A DNA stretch of 64,000 nt, from contig NZ_JADIKI010000022.1 in NCBI RefSeq assembly GCF_044904605.1, positions 1 through 64,000 of the forward strand, written 5' to 3'. Below are positions 44,547 to 53,226 of this stretch, in pieces. The notes under the pieces are model-generated. The model was not told the DNA's origin and did not search any database. It was given only the letters and a program-made list of their open reading frames with translations. This DNA is from Dyella_B humi (GTDB lineage: Bacteria; Pseudomonadota; Gammaproteobacteria; Xanthomonadales; Rhodanobacteraceae). Both the position numbers and the translations under genes were made by a program. How positions within the stretch are numbered: the stretch's first letter is position 1; each line of letters starts with the position of its first letter.

Positions 44547-44612
44547 TTTTCCATGAAGTTCCATCCGGCTTCATGGAAAACGTCTAACCCCGCGACCAAG
44601 CGGGGTTTTTTG
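44547..44612 (+). terminator. Two hairpins ending the tRNA-Asn transcript
   Basis: First, a perfect 12-base stem TTTTCCATGAAG/CTTCATGGAAAA (44547-44558, 44569-44580). Second, AACCCCGC/GCGGGGTT followed by TTTT (44586-44611), a classic intrinsic terminator. Confidence 0.85.
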
Positions 44613-44678
44613 TGCCCGTTGCTTGTGGCCAACTCTGTATACGCGACACTCGCGAGCTCCGGGGTTTTCCCGTCGGGC

Positions 44679-45101
44679 TCACGGATGGATCAGGCTGGGG
44701 TCAACATAGCGTTGCCCGCCATGGATCATGCGGATGGCATCCATCAGCTCGGGTAAGGGGAGCCGCTTGTGTGCGATGCCTGACGCGCCCGCTTCGAAGC
44801 AGGCGAACATGCGCGTTTCATCGATGCTGGCGGTTAGGACGATGATGCTGAGTGTGGGATGCTGCTGCTTCAACGTGAGAATGAGCTCGGGGCCGCTGAT
44901 GTCGCCTGGCGCGAGTGCGTAGTCCAGGATGAGCACGTCGGTACGAGTAGGCCCGAGATCCCGTAGCGTCTCGGCGCCTGATGCGTAGCTTCCGGCAAGC
45001 AGAAGGTCCGGCTGCTGTTCGATGAAGCGAGCCAGGCCCAGCCGAACCAAGGTGTGATCATCCAACAGAGACACCCGAATGGTTTGCGCGGCGGTGGCCA
45101 T
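44679..45101 (-). CDS. Receiver-only response regulator (no output domain)
   Basis: A 140-residue protein consisting of one receiver domain: acidic pair in LLDDHTLVRLGL, phosphoacceptor Asp60 in DVLILDYAL, Thr in VLTAS and the conserved Lys in HKRLP. It resembles the receiver half of LuxR-type regulators such as the 48127 protein but stops at RYVDPSLIHP, exactly where a helix-turn-helix domain would begin. ATG 45101 has AAGGAG upstream and is preferred to the frame start at 45146. It lies 82 bases downstream of the hybrid kinase gene on the same strand, so both are probably one transcript. It may act as phosphate shuttle or sink. Confidence 0.85.
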   Translation of the reverse strand: MATAAQTIRVSLLDDHTLVRLGLARFIEQQPDLLLAGSYASGAETLRDLGPTRTDVLILDYALAPGDISGPELILTLKQQHPTLSIIVLTASIDETRMFACFEAGASGIAHKRLPLPELMDAIRMIHGGQRYVDPSLIHP

Positions 45102-45182
45102 GATCGGTTGCTCCTTGGTCGAAGCGTGCGGGCGTCGCGTGATCATTCTACGCAGGTCATGCCGGCACTGTCTGTCGGCGCT

Positions 45183-47318
45183 TCAGGCGCAATTGTCTTG
45201 CTGCCGATTGCCGTCTGTTTGAGATGGTGGGACAGGCGGCAGCTCGATATCGCACCACAAGGCGAGCTCGGAGCGAAGCAGCGCCAGTTGCAGTGGCTTC
45301 CTCAGTACACCGTCCATACCGCACTCGATGCATCGCATGCGATGGCTGGCGTCGGTGGACGCAGAAAGCGCCAGGATCGGCGTGCGGCGAGGCGTCGAGC
45401 TCTCGCGTTCGCGGATCATGCGCGTCAGCGTATAGCCGTCCATATCCGGAAGATCACAGTCCATCAGGATCATGTCGAACAATTCGGCATGTTGCATCCG
45501 CAGTGCGGAGGCGCCATCCATACAGGACGTGACATGACAGCCAATGGCTTGTAGCTGTTGTTCGATCACGAATCGATTGGCAGGATGATCCTCCACCAGC
45601 AGGATCGATGCCTGTTTCGGCGATGAGGAGCGTTTACGGCGAGGCAGTTCGGCAACAGTGGCGGGGCGAGCCGGCTCGGCCGACTTGGATTGTTCGGCCG
45701 TTCCGAGCGTGACCGGAATATTGAACGACACCGTAGTACCGACGTTCACCTCGCTATCCAGTTCGATGACGCCCCCCATCAATTCGATCAGCTGACGACA
45801 GATATTGAGGCCGAGGCCGGTGCCGCCGTAGCGACGGGCGATCGTGTTATCGGCCTGCGCGTAAGCACGGAACAGACGCTTGCGACGCTCGGCGGAAATG
45901 CCGATGCCCGTATCCCGCACCTCTATCGACAATTGCGCCGGCAAGTCCATGCCTTCGCTTTGATGCAATGTCATTTCCAGCACCACACTGCCGCGCTCTG
46001 TGAATTTCACGGCATTCGACAGCAGGTTGATCAACACCTGGCGCAATCGTGTGGGGTCGGAGACAACAACAGCCCTTGCGGGAATATGCGGTCGAAACAC
46101 CAGCTTCAGGTGTTTGGCCTGTGCTTTGTGGCGAACGATCTCGATCACGTCGTGACCAAGCTTTTCAAGCTCGAACGGCAGCCATTCCAGCTTCATGCCG
46201 TTGACCTCGAGCTTGGATAAATCGAGTACGTTATCGAGCAGGTGATGCAGCGCATCGGCCGCCGTGGTGGCGTTGTCGACGATCTGCTGCTGCTTGCCGT
46301 CGAGCGAGGTCTGCCGTAGCAGGTCCACAGACGAAAGCACGGCGCCGAGCGGCAGGCGGATCTCATGACTCATCACGGCAAGGAAAGCAGCCTTGTCGCG
46401 TTCACTGCGGATGGCGCGCTGCCGATCCCGGCGCGCGATCAGAAGTAGGGCGATGATCACCGTTAGCAGCGTTCCAGCGGTCAGCATTTCCGGCACGTGG
46501 AAGCGAACCAGCACCCGCCACGATGGCGCACCGTAATCGGTATCGCCCATCCATTTCGCTAGCATATCGTCGGTCTGCTTGGCGGTGAGCGAGGTCATCG
46601 ATTTGTTGATGATCGACATCAGTTCGGGCATGTCGCTGCGAACGCTCATGCGGATGCTGAGCAAGGCATCGTTGACCGTGCCAGAAATGTGCAGGGTATT
46701 GAGGTACTTGCGCCGCCACACCGGCATCAATGCCGCGTCGATGCCGATCGCCGCGTCCGCCTTGCCTTGCGCGACGGCTTTGAGCACTTCTTCGGCGTTG
46801 GCGCGTGGCACAAGAACGATATCCGGAAAGCGCTCGCTCAAAAGCTGGCATAGAAAGCCCTGCCCACGTACCGCTACGCGCATGCCCCGCAGCTTTTCCA
46901 GCGCGAAGACCGGCGGCGAGGAGTCTCGCGTGATGATCACCGCGGTGCCCACGAAATAGGGATCGCTGAGCAGGGCGTGTGGATGGGCGGAGGTCTTTGT
47001 GAAGTTTTCCGAAGCGACCGCGGGAAGCAGGTCGACTTCGCCGCGATCCAGCGCCCGCTCGGCCTGGTGCTTCTGCGTCGGGTCTGCCTCTAGCACGGGT
47101 TGGAAGGTGAGTCCACTGGTACGGGAGATTGCCGCCAAGTATTCGAGCGCCACGCCGGAAACTTTGCCGTTGTCGATGTACTCGAAGGGATGCCAGTCCG
47201 GATACCCCGCATACCACGCTTGTTCCTCGGGCGTGAACAGCTCCCGCGTCTGCGCCCAACCGATAGCCGGCACCAGTACGCATAACATGATGAGCCGGTA
47301 TGCAAGTCGCAGTATCAT
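45183..47318 (-). CDS. BvgS-like hybrid sensor histidine kinase, no HPt domain
   Basis: A 711-residue inner-membrane protein. Signal peptide 1-22; periplasmic SBP_bac_3 (Venus-flytrap) sensor ~28-265; membrane helix ~277-296; HisKA with SHEIRLPL (His318); HATPase with NLLSNAVKF, DTGIGIS and GGTGLGLNI; receiver domain ~570-690 with Asp620 in MILMDCDLPDMDG. The protein ends soon after the receiver, so the third phosphorelay element (HPt) of BvgS/EvgS is missing and must come from another protein. The H-box has Leu for the usual Thr after Arg. It is divergent from the 48127-51176 pair and close kin to its kinase. Confidence 0.92.
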   Translation of the reverse strand: MILRLAYRLIMLCVLVPAIGWAQTRELFTPEEQAWYAGYPDWHPFEYIDNGKVSGVALEYLAAISRTSGLTFQPVLEADPTQKHQAERALDRGEVDLLPAVASENFTKTSAHPHALLSDPYFVGTAVIITRDSSPPVFALEKLRGMRVAVRGQGFLCQLLSERFPDIVLVPRANAEEVLKAVAQGKADAAIGIDAALMPVWRRKYLNTLHISGTVNDALLSIRMSVRSDMPELMSIINKSMTSLTAKQTDDMLAKWMGDTDYGAPSWRVLVRFHVPEMLTAGTLLTVIIALLLIARRDRQRAIRSERDKAAFLAVMSHEIRLPLGAVLSSVDLLRQTSLDGKQQQIVDNATTAADALHHLLDNVLDLSKLEVNGMKLEWLPFELEKLGHDVIEIVRHKAQAKHLKLVFRPHIPARAVVVSDPTRLRQVLINLLSNAVKFTERGSVVLEMTLHQSEGMDLPAQLSIEVRDTGIGISAERRKRLFRAYAQADNTIARRYGGTGLGLNICRQLIELMGGVIELDSEVNVGTTVSFNIPVTLGTAEQSKSAEPARPATVAELPRRKRSSSPKQASILLVEDHPANRFVIEQQLQAIGCHVTSCMDGASALRMQHAELFDMILMDCDLPDMDGYTLTRMIRERESSTPRRTPILALSASTDASHRMRCIECGMDGVLRKPLQLALLRSELALWCDIELPPVPPSQTDGNRQQDNCA

Positions 47319-48126
47319 CGTCGTCCACCGGATGGCATGGGATGCCGGCTGCAGCCTGTCGAAGGCGCAACGGCGTTACCGTTGATGGGCACCCGCAAGG
47401 GCGCCCCGTTCATCCATGCCGTCTCTGTTTGCCTGGTGGTTCGGTTTGGAAACCCTGTATCCGCTGCAGGGAGGTGCGTGCGGGGCGCATGGCTGGGTGC
47501 CTTCCCGCAAGGCTTGGGAGGCTTCGCCCAATAGGGTGGTGTCGGCAGGCGCTCGCGGTGGCAAGCCTAGATTCACGGTTGGATGACCTGAAAAGAAGTA
47601 TCGGATCAAACCGACCGGCGGTATTTAAAAAGTATCCGAAATCCAAGTGCTCATTCGATCGCCGTGGCATAACTACACAACACCGGGATGCCTGGTGGTC
47701 AGAGTAAGATTTATTGCGGGTTGGCAGGCTGGTGCGCGACCAACGGCGTTGAGCTGCTATCCCGAGGCGTGCCGGGTGGCTTGCCCATCGGCTGGGCACT
47801 CCTCGCTGTGGTACTAGTCAGGTATAGGTTCCCAATGGCATCGGATAATGGCTCACAGTGCTGTAAAAGTCCCTCGGCCTTTGGCCAGATTGGGTGCGTC
47901 TGTTGTGTTCCGATGTGACTAAGGAAGGTTGCGTGGGTGGTAGTTGGCTGAATAGCTGTAACCGCCTCGCTTCCAGTACGAAGTGATTCAGGAAATTGGC
48001 GGTTGTTGTCGCCAGACGAAGAAGGAGATATTCGTCCAACCGCATCAAACATGGACTTTCTTCACTACGGTCCGTGCGCAGCATCCTCCAGCGCGTGATC
48101 CGTATCTTAGTCAAAAGGATAGTTTC
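47319..48126. other. Divergent intergenic region, 808 bases
   Basis: It separates the two divergent BvgS-like loci. I see no credible gene on either strand. The left half is GC-rich; 47625-47720 contains AT-richer patches (GTATTTAAAAAGTAT, GTAAGATTTATTGC) that could hold promoters. An AAAAGG element precedes the regulator start at 48127. Its length suggests room for regulatory binding sites for autoregulation, but no operator repeat stands out. Confidence 0.4.
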
Positions 48127-48804
48127 ATGTCGGCCTATACAGTGACGTCTTCCTTACGCGTGATGTTGCTAGACGACCATGAGGTGATGCGTCGTGGGCT
48201 TGAGCTTTTGCTCAAGCAGGAACATCTCATCGATGTGATCGGCAGCTTTACCACCAGCCGCGAATTGTTCGCCGCGCTGCGCGACAAAACAGCCGATGTG
48301 CTGATCGTCGATTATTCGCTTGGACCTACAGAGGTCGACGGCCTCAACCTGATCCGTGCATTGAAGGTACGCTTCCCCAACGAGAAAGTGCTGGTAATGT
48401 CCGCGCACAATAATGCGGCGACTATCGCGCTGGCGATGAAGGCTGGCGCACGTGGCTTCATCGGAAAAGGACAGGACCAGAAGGAATTGATAACGGCCAT
48501 TCGTGCCGTCGCCGCGGGGCGCGTTTATCTTAGCAAAGAGATGTCCCGGGAAATTGCATCGCAGCCGACCGAGTTATCAGAACATACGGGTGAGTCGGCG
48601 CTGATCAATGATGTAAAGCTTTCGCCTCGTGAGCGTGAGGTGCTTCGCTGTTATCTGGACGGCATGTCCGTCACGGAAATCGCCGTGAAGTTCTCGCGCA
48701 GCATCACCACGATCAGCGCGCAGAAGACTGCGGCCTATCGCAAGCTCGGCATTCGTAACGACAGCGAGTTGTTCAAGATCCGGCATCAGCTGGAACGATC
48801 ATGA
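48127..48804 (+). CDS. BvgA/RcsB-like LuxR-type response regulator
   Basis: A 225-residue regulator. The receiver domain shows LLDDHEVMRRGLELLL, phosphoacceptor Asp62 in DVLIVDYSLG, and SAHNN plus GKGQDQKEL (conserved Thr/Ser and Lys). The C-terminal GerE/LuxR helix-turn-helix is LSPREREVLRCYLDGMSVTE, continuing through EIAVKFSRSITTISAQKTAA. It would bind DNA as a dimer when phosphorylated. The stop codon overlaps the next kinase gene by 4 bases (ATGA), so the kinase is its partner. ATG 48127 has AAAAGG at a good distance. Confidence 0.92.
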   Translation: MSAYTVTSSLRVMLLDDHEVMRRGLELLLKQEHLIDVIGSFTTSRELFAALRDKTADVLIVDYSLGPTEVDGLNLIRALKVRFPNEKVLVMSAHNNAATIALAMKAGARGFIGKGQDQKELITAIRAVAAGRVYLSKEMSREIASQPTELSEHTGESALINDVKLSPREREVLRCYLDGMSVTEIAVKFSRSITTISAQKTAAYRKLGIRNDSELFKIRHQLERS

Positions 48805-51176
48805 CCCGCTTTTTTTTGCGCATGCTCCCGATCCTGCTGGTGCTGGCAGGATGGGCGGGAACCCTGCATGCCGAGAAACCGGCTTTCACCGCGCAGGAAC
48901 GACAGTGGATCAAGGATCACCCGGTGGTCCACTTTGCCGTGGGTACGCAGCTGAGACCTGTCAGCTACGTCGAAGATGGTGTCTATAAGGGAGTGACGGC
49001 TCAATATCTTGAAGCCATTGCTCGGAAATCCGGGTTGCGGTTTCAGCTTGTACCTACCGATGGCTGGAGCGGAGCGAAGCAGGCCATTCGGGAAGGCAGC
49101 GTGGACCTCCTACCCGTCGCGTTCTACACCAGGCTCGAGCAAGATGTGCAGGAACGCGTAGTCGTCACGGAACCTTATTTTTCGTCGCCAACCGCGATCG
49201 TGACGCGGGCCGACAATCCGAGCATTCTCGATCCGGGCGAACTCGAAGGCGAGCGCGTGGCGATCTACGGCGACGCCTCCAGCATACGCTTCTATACCAA
49301 CCGGCTTCCGTCCATTAAGCCAGTACTGGTCGTCGGGCCCTCGCAAGGGCTGGCGGCGGTCGCGAGTGGAAAAGCGGATGCGGCACTGGGTAGCGCTGCC
49401 GTTCTGCAACCTTTACTGCGGCAAAACTACAGCCGCCGGCTCGGCATTGCCGGTGTGATCGACGACTTGCCGGTGAAACTGCAAATGGCGGTGCGCAAGG
49501 ACGAGCCGCTGCTGTATTCCATCATCTCGAAGACCTTGAAAAACCTGTCGGCGGAAGAGACGGATGTCATGGATGACCGCGCACTGCAAGAGGCTGGCTA
49601 CGGCGCGCCTACGCTGCGTTCTCTTATCATGCAATACCTGCCGGAGTTGGGGGCGGCATGTGTAGCGGGTTTGCTGCTGATCTGGTTCGCGTACCGGGCG
49701 CGGGTGGCGATGCGCCAAGCGGAGCAGAGCGAACTGGCCAAATCGCGCTTCCTGGCGGTAATGAGTCATGAAATCCGCACGCCGATGAACGCGATCCTTG
49801 CTTCGATCGAGATGCTGCAACGCTCGACCCTTGATCCGCATCAACACAAGCTCGCGCTCACCGCGTCGACTGCTTCGGAAGCCTTACTGGGCTTGTTGGA
49901 CGATGTGCTCGATCTCTCCAAGCTCGATGCCCATCGGCTGGAACTGGAAACCATGCCGACCGACATCGAGCGGCTGGCGCAAAAAGTGGTGGATGTGGTG
50001 ACGGTCAAAGCGCGTGACAAAGCGCTACCGGTTCACCTGTCGGCGGACAATCCTTCGCACGCTCACGCTGTAGTCGATCCGACACGTCTGCGTCAGATTC
50101 TGCTGAATCTGCTTGGCAATGCCGTGAAATTCACCCAGCAGGGTAGTATCACGCTGGATCTGCGTGTGGAAGGGGAGTCCGGCCAACAGGGCCATATCCA
50201 TGCGCGCGTGATCGATACCGGCATCGGCATTCCATCGGATCAGCAAAGCCGGTTGTTCCAGGCTTATGTGCAGGCCGACAGCGCCACCACGCGCCAGTAC
50301 GGCGGTACCGGTCTGGGTTTGACGATTTGCAAGGAATTGGTCGAGCTAATGGGGGGGCAGATCAGTCTTGAAAGCACACAGGACGTCGGCACCACGGTGA
50401 GCTTCAGCATTCCGGTGCGCCTGGTTGCCGCTTCGATGGAATCGGAGATGCCTTCGGTGAGCGAAAGCGAAATAGCATTCGGATCGGCTGGTCACGTGCT
50501 GGTGGTGGAGGATCATCCGCAGAATCGTTTCATCATGGCCGAGCAATTGCGTGCGCTCGGCGTCGAGACGATGCTGGTTCCGGATGGCCGCGCGGCGATC
50601 GAAACGATCGGGCAGCAACACATTGCATTGGTGTTGATGGATTGCCATATGCCTGAGATGGACGGCTACGAGACCACGCGACGCATTCGCCAACGCGAAA
50701 CGCGGCTAAAGCTGCCGCGCGTGCCCGTCATCGCCATTTCCGCGGCGACCGATGCGGCTCATCTGAAACGCTGTATGGACAGCGGCATGGATAGCGTGCT
50801 GAAAAAGCCGCTGCGGCTGGACGAACTGCGCAGCATGCTCGGCTTGTGGCTGGATCGCCTTCCGCAGACTGAGCCCTCCATCGCGCGCGCGGTGGCCGAT
50901 AACCCGGCGATCGACATGTTCGAGTTGTACAAGGCATCCATCGAAGAGGATGCGCAGGCACTGGAAGATGCACTTGCGCGTGAGGATCGCGATAACGCCA
51001 TCCATTTCGCGCATCGCATCAAGGGTGCCGCGCTGATGATCAACGCCGATGGCATGGCGCAAGCGGCTGGCCACGTCGAGGAACTGGCCAAGGCCGCCAA
51101 CGACACGATCGCGGTTGAAGCGTTACAAGAGTTGCAGAAGGAAATCGCCAAGTGGATCGCGGTGACGCGACATTGA
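48801..51176 (+). CDS. BvgS-like hybrid sensor histidine kinase with HPt domain
   Basis: A 791-residue inner-membrane kinase. Signal peptide 1-24; SBP_bac_3 sensor ~38-265; membrane helix ~276-298; HisKA with SHEIRTPMN (His323); HATPase with NLLGNAVKF, DTGIGIPSD and GGTGLGLTI; receiver ~565-685 with Asp614 in LVLMDCHMPEMDG; C-terminal HPt ~695-790 with AHRIKGAALM (His738). This is the complete four-step relay of BvgS/EvgS. Unlike BvgS it has one periplasmic Venus-flytrap and no PAS domain. Coupled to the regulator gene upstream; the fimbrial locus follows after 535 bases on the same strand. Confidence 0.94.
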   Translation: MTRFFLRMLPILLVLAGWAGTLHAEKPAFTAQERQWIKDHPVVHFAVGTQLRPVSYVEDGVYKGVTAQYLEAIARKSGLRFQLVPTDGWSGAKQAIREGSVDLLPVAFYTRLEQDVQERVVVTEPYFSSPTAIVTRADNPSILDPGELEGERVAIYGDASSIRFYTNRLPSIKPVLVVGPSQGLAAVASGKADAALGSAAVLQPLLRQNYSRRLGIAGVIDDLPVKLQMAVRKDEPLLYSIISKTLKNLSAEETDVMDDRALQEAGYGAPTLRSLIMQYLPELGAACVAGLLLIWFAYRARVAMRQAEQSELAKSRFLAVMSHEIRTPMNAILASIEMLQRSTLDPHQHKLALTASTASEALLGLLDDVLDLSKLDAHRLELETMPTDIERLAQKVVDVVTVKARDKALPVHLSADNPSHAHAVVDPTRLRQILLNLLGNAVKFTQQGSITLDLRVEGESGQQGHIHARVIDTGIGIPSDQQSRLFQAYVQADSATTRQYGGTGLGLTICKELVELMGGQISLESTQDVGTTVSFSIPVRLVAASMESEMPSVSESEIAFGSAGHVLVVEDHPQNRFIMAEQLRALGVETMLVPDGRAAIETIGQQHIALVLMDCHMPEMDGYETTRRIRQRETRLKLPRVPVIAISAATDAAHLKRCMDSGMDSVLKKPLRLDELRSMLGLWLDRLPQTEPSIARAVADNPAIDMFELYKASIEEDAQALEDALAREDRDNAIHFAHRIKGAALMINADGMAQAAGHVEELAKAANDTIAVEALQELQKEIAKWIAVTRH

Positions 51177-51711
51177 GCGACCTTTGATCGATGAGGTGCC
51201 GCAGTCGGCATCATGACTATGATTGTGCTAAAGCGCGCTTATCTTTTCCGCTCAATCGCTTTCCATAAGCGAGAGCGATAGGTGAAATCACTTTTCAGCG
51301 ATTTTTGGGATTAGTACGACTTCTTTCGCCGGCTCCGCTTTTTAGAGTTTGTCCCAAGGACCGCGTGGACAGCTTCCAGAATGAGGGCGCGGAAACCTCA
51401 CTTGGTTTTTAGTGCTATTCCGATTTCCTTTGCCAGCCATGCTTCTTAAAGTTTGTTTAACGGAGCACGCGGTTCGCTTTGAGTAGCTGCAACGATATGG
51501 GCTACTCCGCAGTGATTAAGACGAACTCCATAGGTGAGACAACCTCGTGAAGGCAAAGTCCTTCCGAGCATTTCCTTATGGGCGAATTTCGGATTAGGCA
51601 CGCTTTTACGCGTTTGCTCCTTCCTTCTTTGTTGCCGGTCTTGTGGCAGGTAACGAAGGCAATTCGCCAACCAGCGAATGACAGCAAACCAAACCTTAAG
51701 GATTTCATCAA
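51177..51711 (+). promoter_or_regulatory. Leader region before the fimbrial operon with degenerate repeats
   Basis: No gene is recognisable. The region is AT-richer than its neighbours and likely holds the fimbrial promoter. A ~55-base unit seems to occur three times in diverged form: 51297-51351, 51421-51455 (shorter) and 51583-51640. Shared pieces are GCGATTT-GGATTAG..CGCTTT and GCTTCTTAAAGTTTG/GCTTTTTAGAGTTTG. Such repeats could be binding sites for the neighbouring BvgA-like regulator. No promoter boxes could be fixed with confidence. Confidence 0.4.
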
Positions 51712-52284
51712 ATGAAGCAGATCAAGATCGTCTCCGCGATTGCTCTCACCCTGGGCCTCGCTATTGCTGGTTCGGCCAGTGCGCAGAGCTCCTCGGGCGG
51801 CACCATCACTTTCACCGGCTCGGTCACCGACGCTACCTGCACCGTTACCGGCGGCACCGGCACCTCCGGTGGCACCGGCAACTTCAGCGTAGCCCTCGAT
51901 CAGGTGGATGCCAGCACGCTGGCAGCCGCTGGCGATACCGCCAACCCGAAGGTATTCGACGTGATCATCGGTGGCCCGGGCCAGGGCACCTGCGAGGACG
52001 GCAAAGTCGCCTCGATGTCGTTCCTGCCATCCAGCATCTACGTCGATGCCGCCACTGGTGCCCTTTCCAATGCCCTGACCGGCGAAGCCACCAACACGGA
52101 GATCGAGTTGTTGGATAGCACCAGCACGAAGATCGATCTGCGTGCGGGCGCCGTTGCCGGCACAGCGACGATTGCCAACAACACGGCGACGATCCCGTTC
52201 ACCGCACAGTACCTTGCTGTTAATGGTGCGGCGACCCCGGGTCTGGTCAGCACGAACGTTGTGTACGCGGTCACCTACAACTGA
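51712..52284 (+). CDS. Major fimbrial subunit (type 1 pilin)
   Basis: A 190-residue pilin. Signal peptide residues 1-24 (ending GSASA), then an N-terminal donor strand rich in alternating hydrophobic residues (GGTITFTGSVTDATCTV) with Cys43, the second Cys in GTCEDGK, and the C-terminal strand NVVYAVTYN with the penultimate Tyr required for chaperone recognition. Subunits polymerise by donor-strand exchange into the fimbrial rod. It is the first gene of the chaperone-usher locus and is followed by a strong hairpin. Confidence 0.9.
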   Translation: MKQIKIVSAIALTLGLAIAGSASAQSSSGGTITFTGSVTDATCTVTGGTGTSGGTGNFSVALDQVDASTLAAAGDTANPKVFDVIIGGPGQGTCEDGKVASMSFLPSSIYVDAATGALSNALTGEATNTEIELLDSTSTKIDLRAGAVAGTATIANNTATIPFTAQYLAVNGAATPGLVSTNVVYAVTYN

Positions 52285-52308
52285 TCGTTTAACACGTTGT
52301 GGTTCCAC

Positions 52309-52336
52309 ATCGACGGCCGTCTAGACGGCCGTCGAT
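52309..52336 (+). terminator. Perfect hairpin after the major pilin gene
   Basis: A 28-base palindrome (stem ATCGACGGCCGT, loop CTAG) lies 24 bases after the pilin stop and 22 bases before the chaperone start. It has no T tract, so it more likely stabilises the pilin mRNA or partly terminates, giving more rod subunit than assembly proteins. Confidence 0.6.
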
Positions 52337-52358
52337 TTACCCTTCCGATAGGTGATGT

Positions 52359-53120
52359 ATGACTAACGTAATGCGCTATGCCATGGCTGGCTTGTTTCTC
52401 TGCGCGGGCATCTTTGCCGGTCGCTCCGAAGCCAGTGTGGTGATCGGCGGCACGCGCGTGGTGTACCCCGCCCAGGAAAAGGAAGTCACCATCAAGCTCA
52501 CCAATCAAGGTGTCAAGCCTGCGCTTGTGCAGGTATGGCTCGATGATGGTGATGCAAAGTCCACCCCGACCTCATCCAAGGTGCCGTTCGAGGTGTTACC
52601 CCCGTTTTTTCGGCTCGACCCAACTAAGGGCCAAGCCGTACGTGTGATGTATACCAAAGAGCCGCTGCCCACCGACAAAGAAACCTTGTTCTGGGTCAAC
52701 GTGCTCGAAGTGCCGCCGAAGTCGGCCAATGACGGCCGCAATCTGTTGGAGTTTGCTTTCCGCACCCGCATCAAGCTGTTCTTCCGCCCAGCCGGTTTGC
52801 CCGGTACGGTCAATAGCGCACCGGAAAAGCTGACCTGGAAACTGGTCAACGGCGAAGGTGGCAAAGGCATGGCCCTGCAAGTTACTAACCCGACGCCGTA
52901 CTACGTCAACTTCGCCCATGTGGGCCTGAAGATGGGCGAGCGCAGCATCTCCCAAAAGGGCGAGAAAGGCGAGAAAGGTGGCATGGTAGCTCCTGGCGGC
53001 ACCACGACCTTTCCGCTCAGCGAACTGAGCAGTCGTCCCACGGGCGATGTGAAGGCGCAATTCGACGTCATCACCGATTTTGGCGCGATCAACCCGATGG
53101 TGCAGCCCCTGACACCCTAA
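52359..53120 (+). CDS. Fimbrial periplasmic chaperone 1 (PapD-like)
   Basis: A 253-residue protein with signal peptide (~1-25) and the two-domain PapD fold: SVVIGGTRVVYPAQEKEVTIKL split at the start, VLPPFFRLDPTKGQAVRVMYT, LPTDKETLFWVNVLEVPPK and FRTRIKLFFRPAG with the Arg and Lys that hold the subunit C terminus. It folds pilins in the periplasm and hands them to the usher. In the C-terminal domain a Gly-Glu-Lys repeat (QKGEKGEKGG, 52957-52983) replaces the shorter loop found in chaperones 2 and 3. It lies directly between major pilin and usher. Confidence 0.93.
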   Translation: MTNVMRYAMAGLFLCAGIFAGRSEASVVIGGTRVVYPAQEKEVTIKLTNQGVKPALVQVWLDDGDAKSTPTSSKVPFEVLPPFFRLDPTKGQAVRVMYTKEPLPTDKETLFWVNVLEVPPKSANDGRNLLEFAFRTRIKLFFRPAGLPGTVNSAPEKLTWKLVNGEGGKGMALQVTNPTPYYVNFAHVGLKMGERSISQKGEKGEKGGMVAPGGTTTFPLSELSSRPTGDVKAQFDVITDFGAINPMVQPLTP

Positions 53121-53226
53121 GCGTTATCGCTTCGCCAAATATCCAAGAAATATGTATGGCCGCGTAGCGTCGTGCTGCGCGGCAAATAGCCACGATTGTC
53201 TCTTATAGTGTTAGGAGTTGCTCGAT

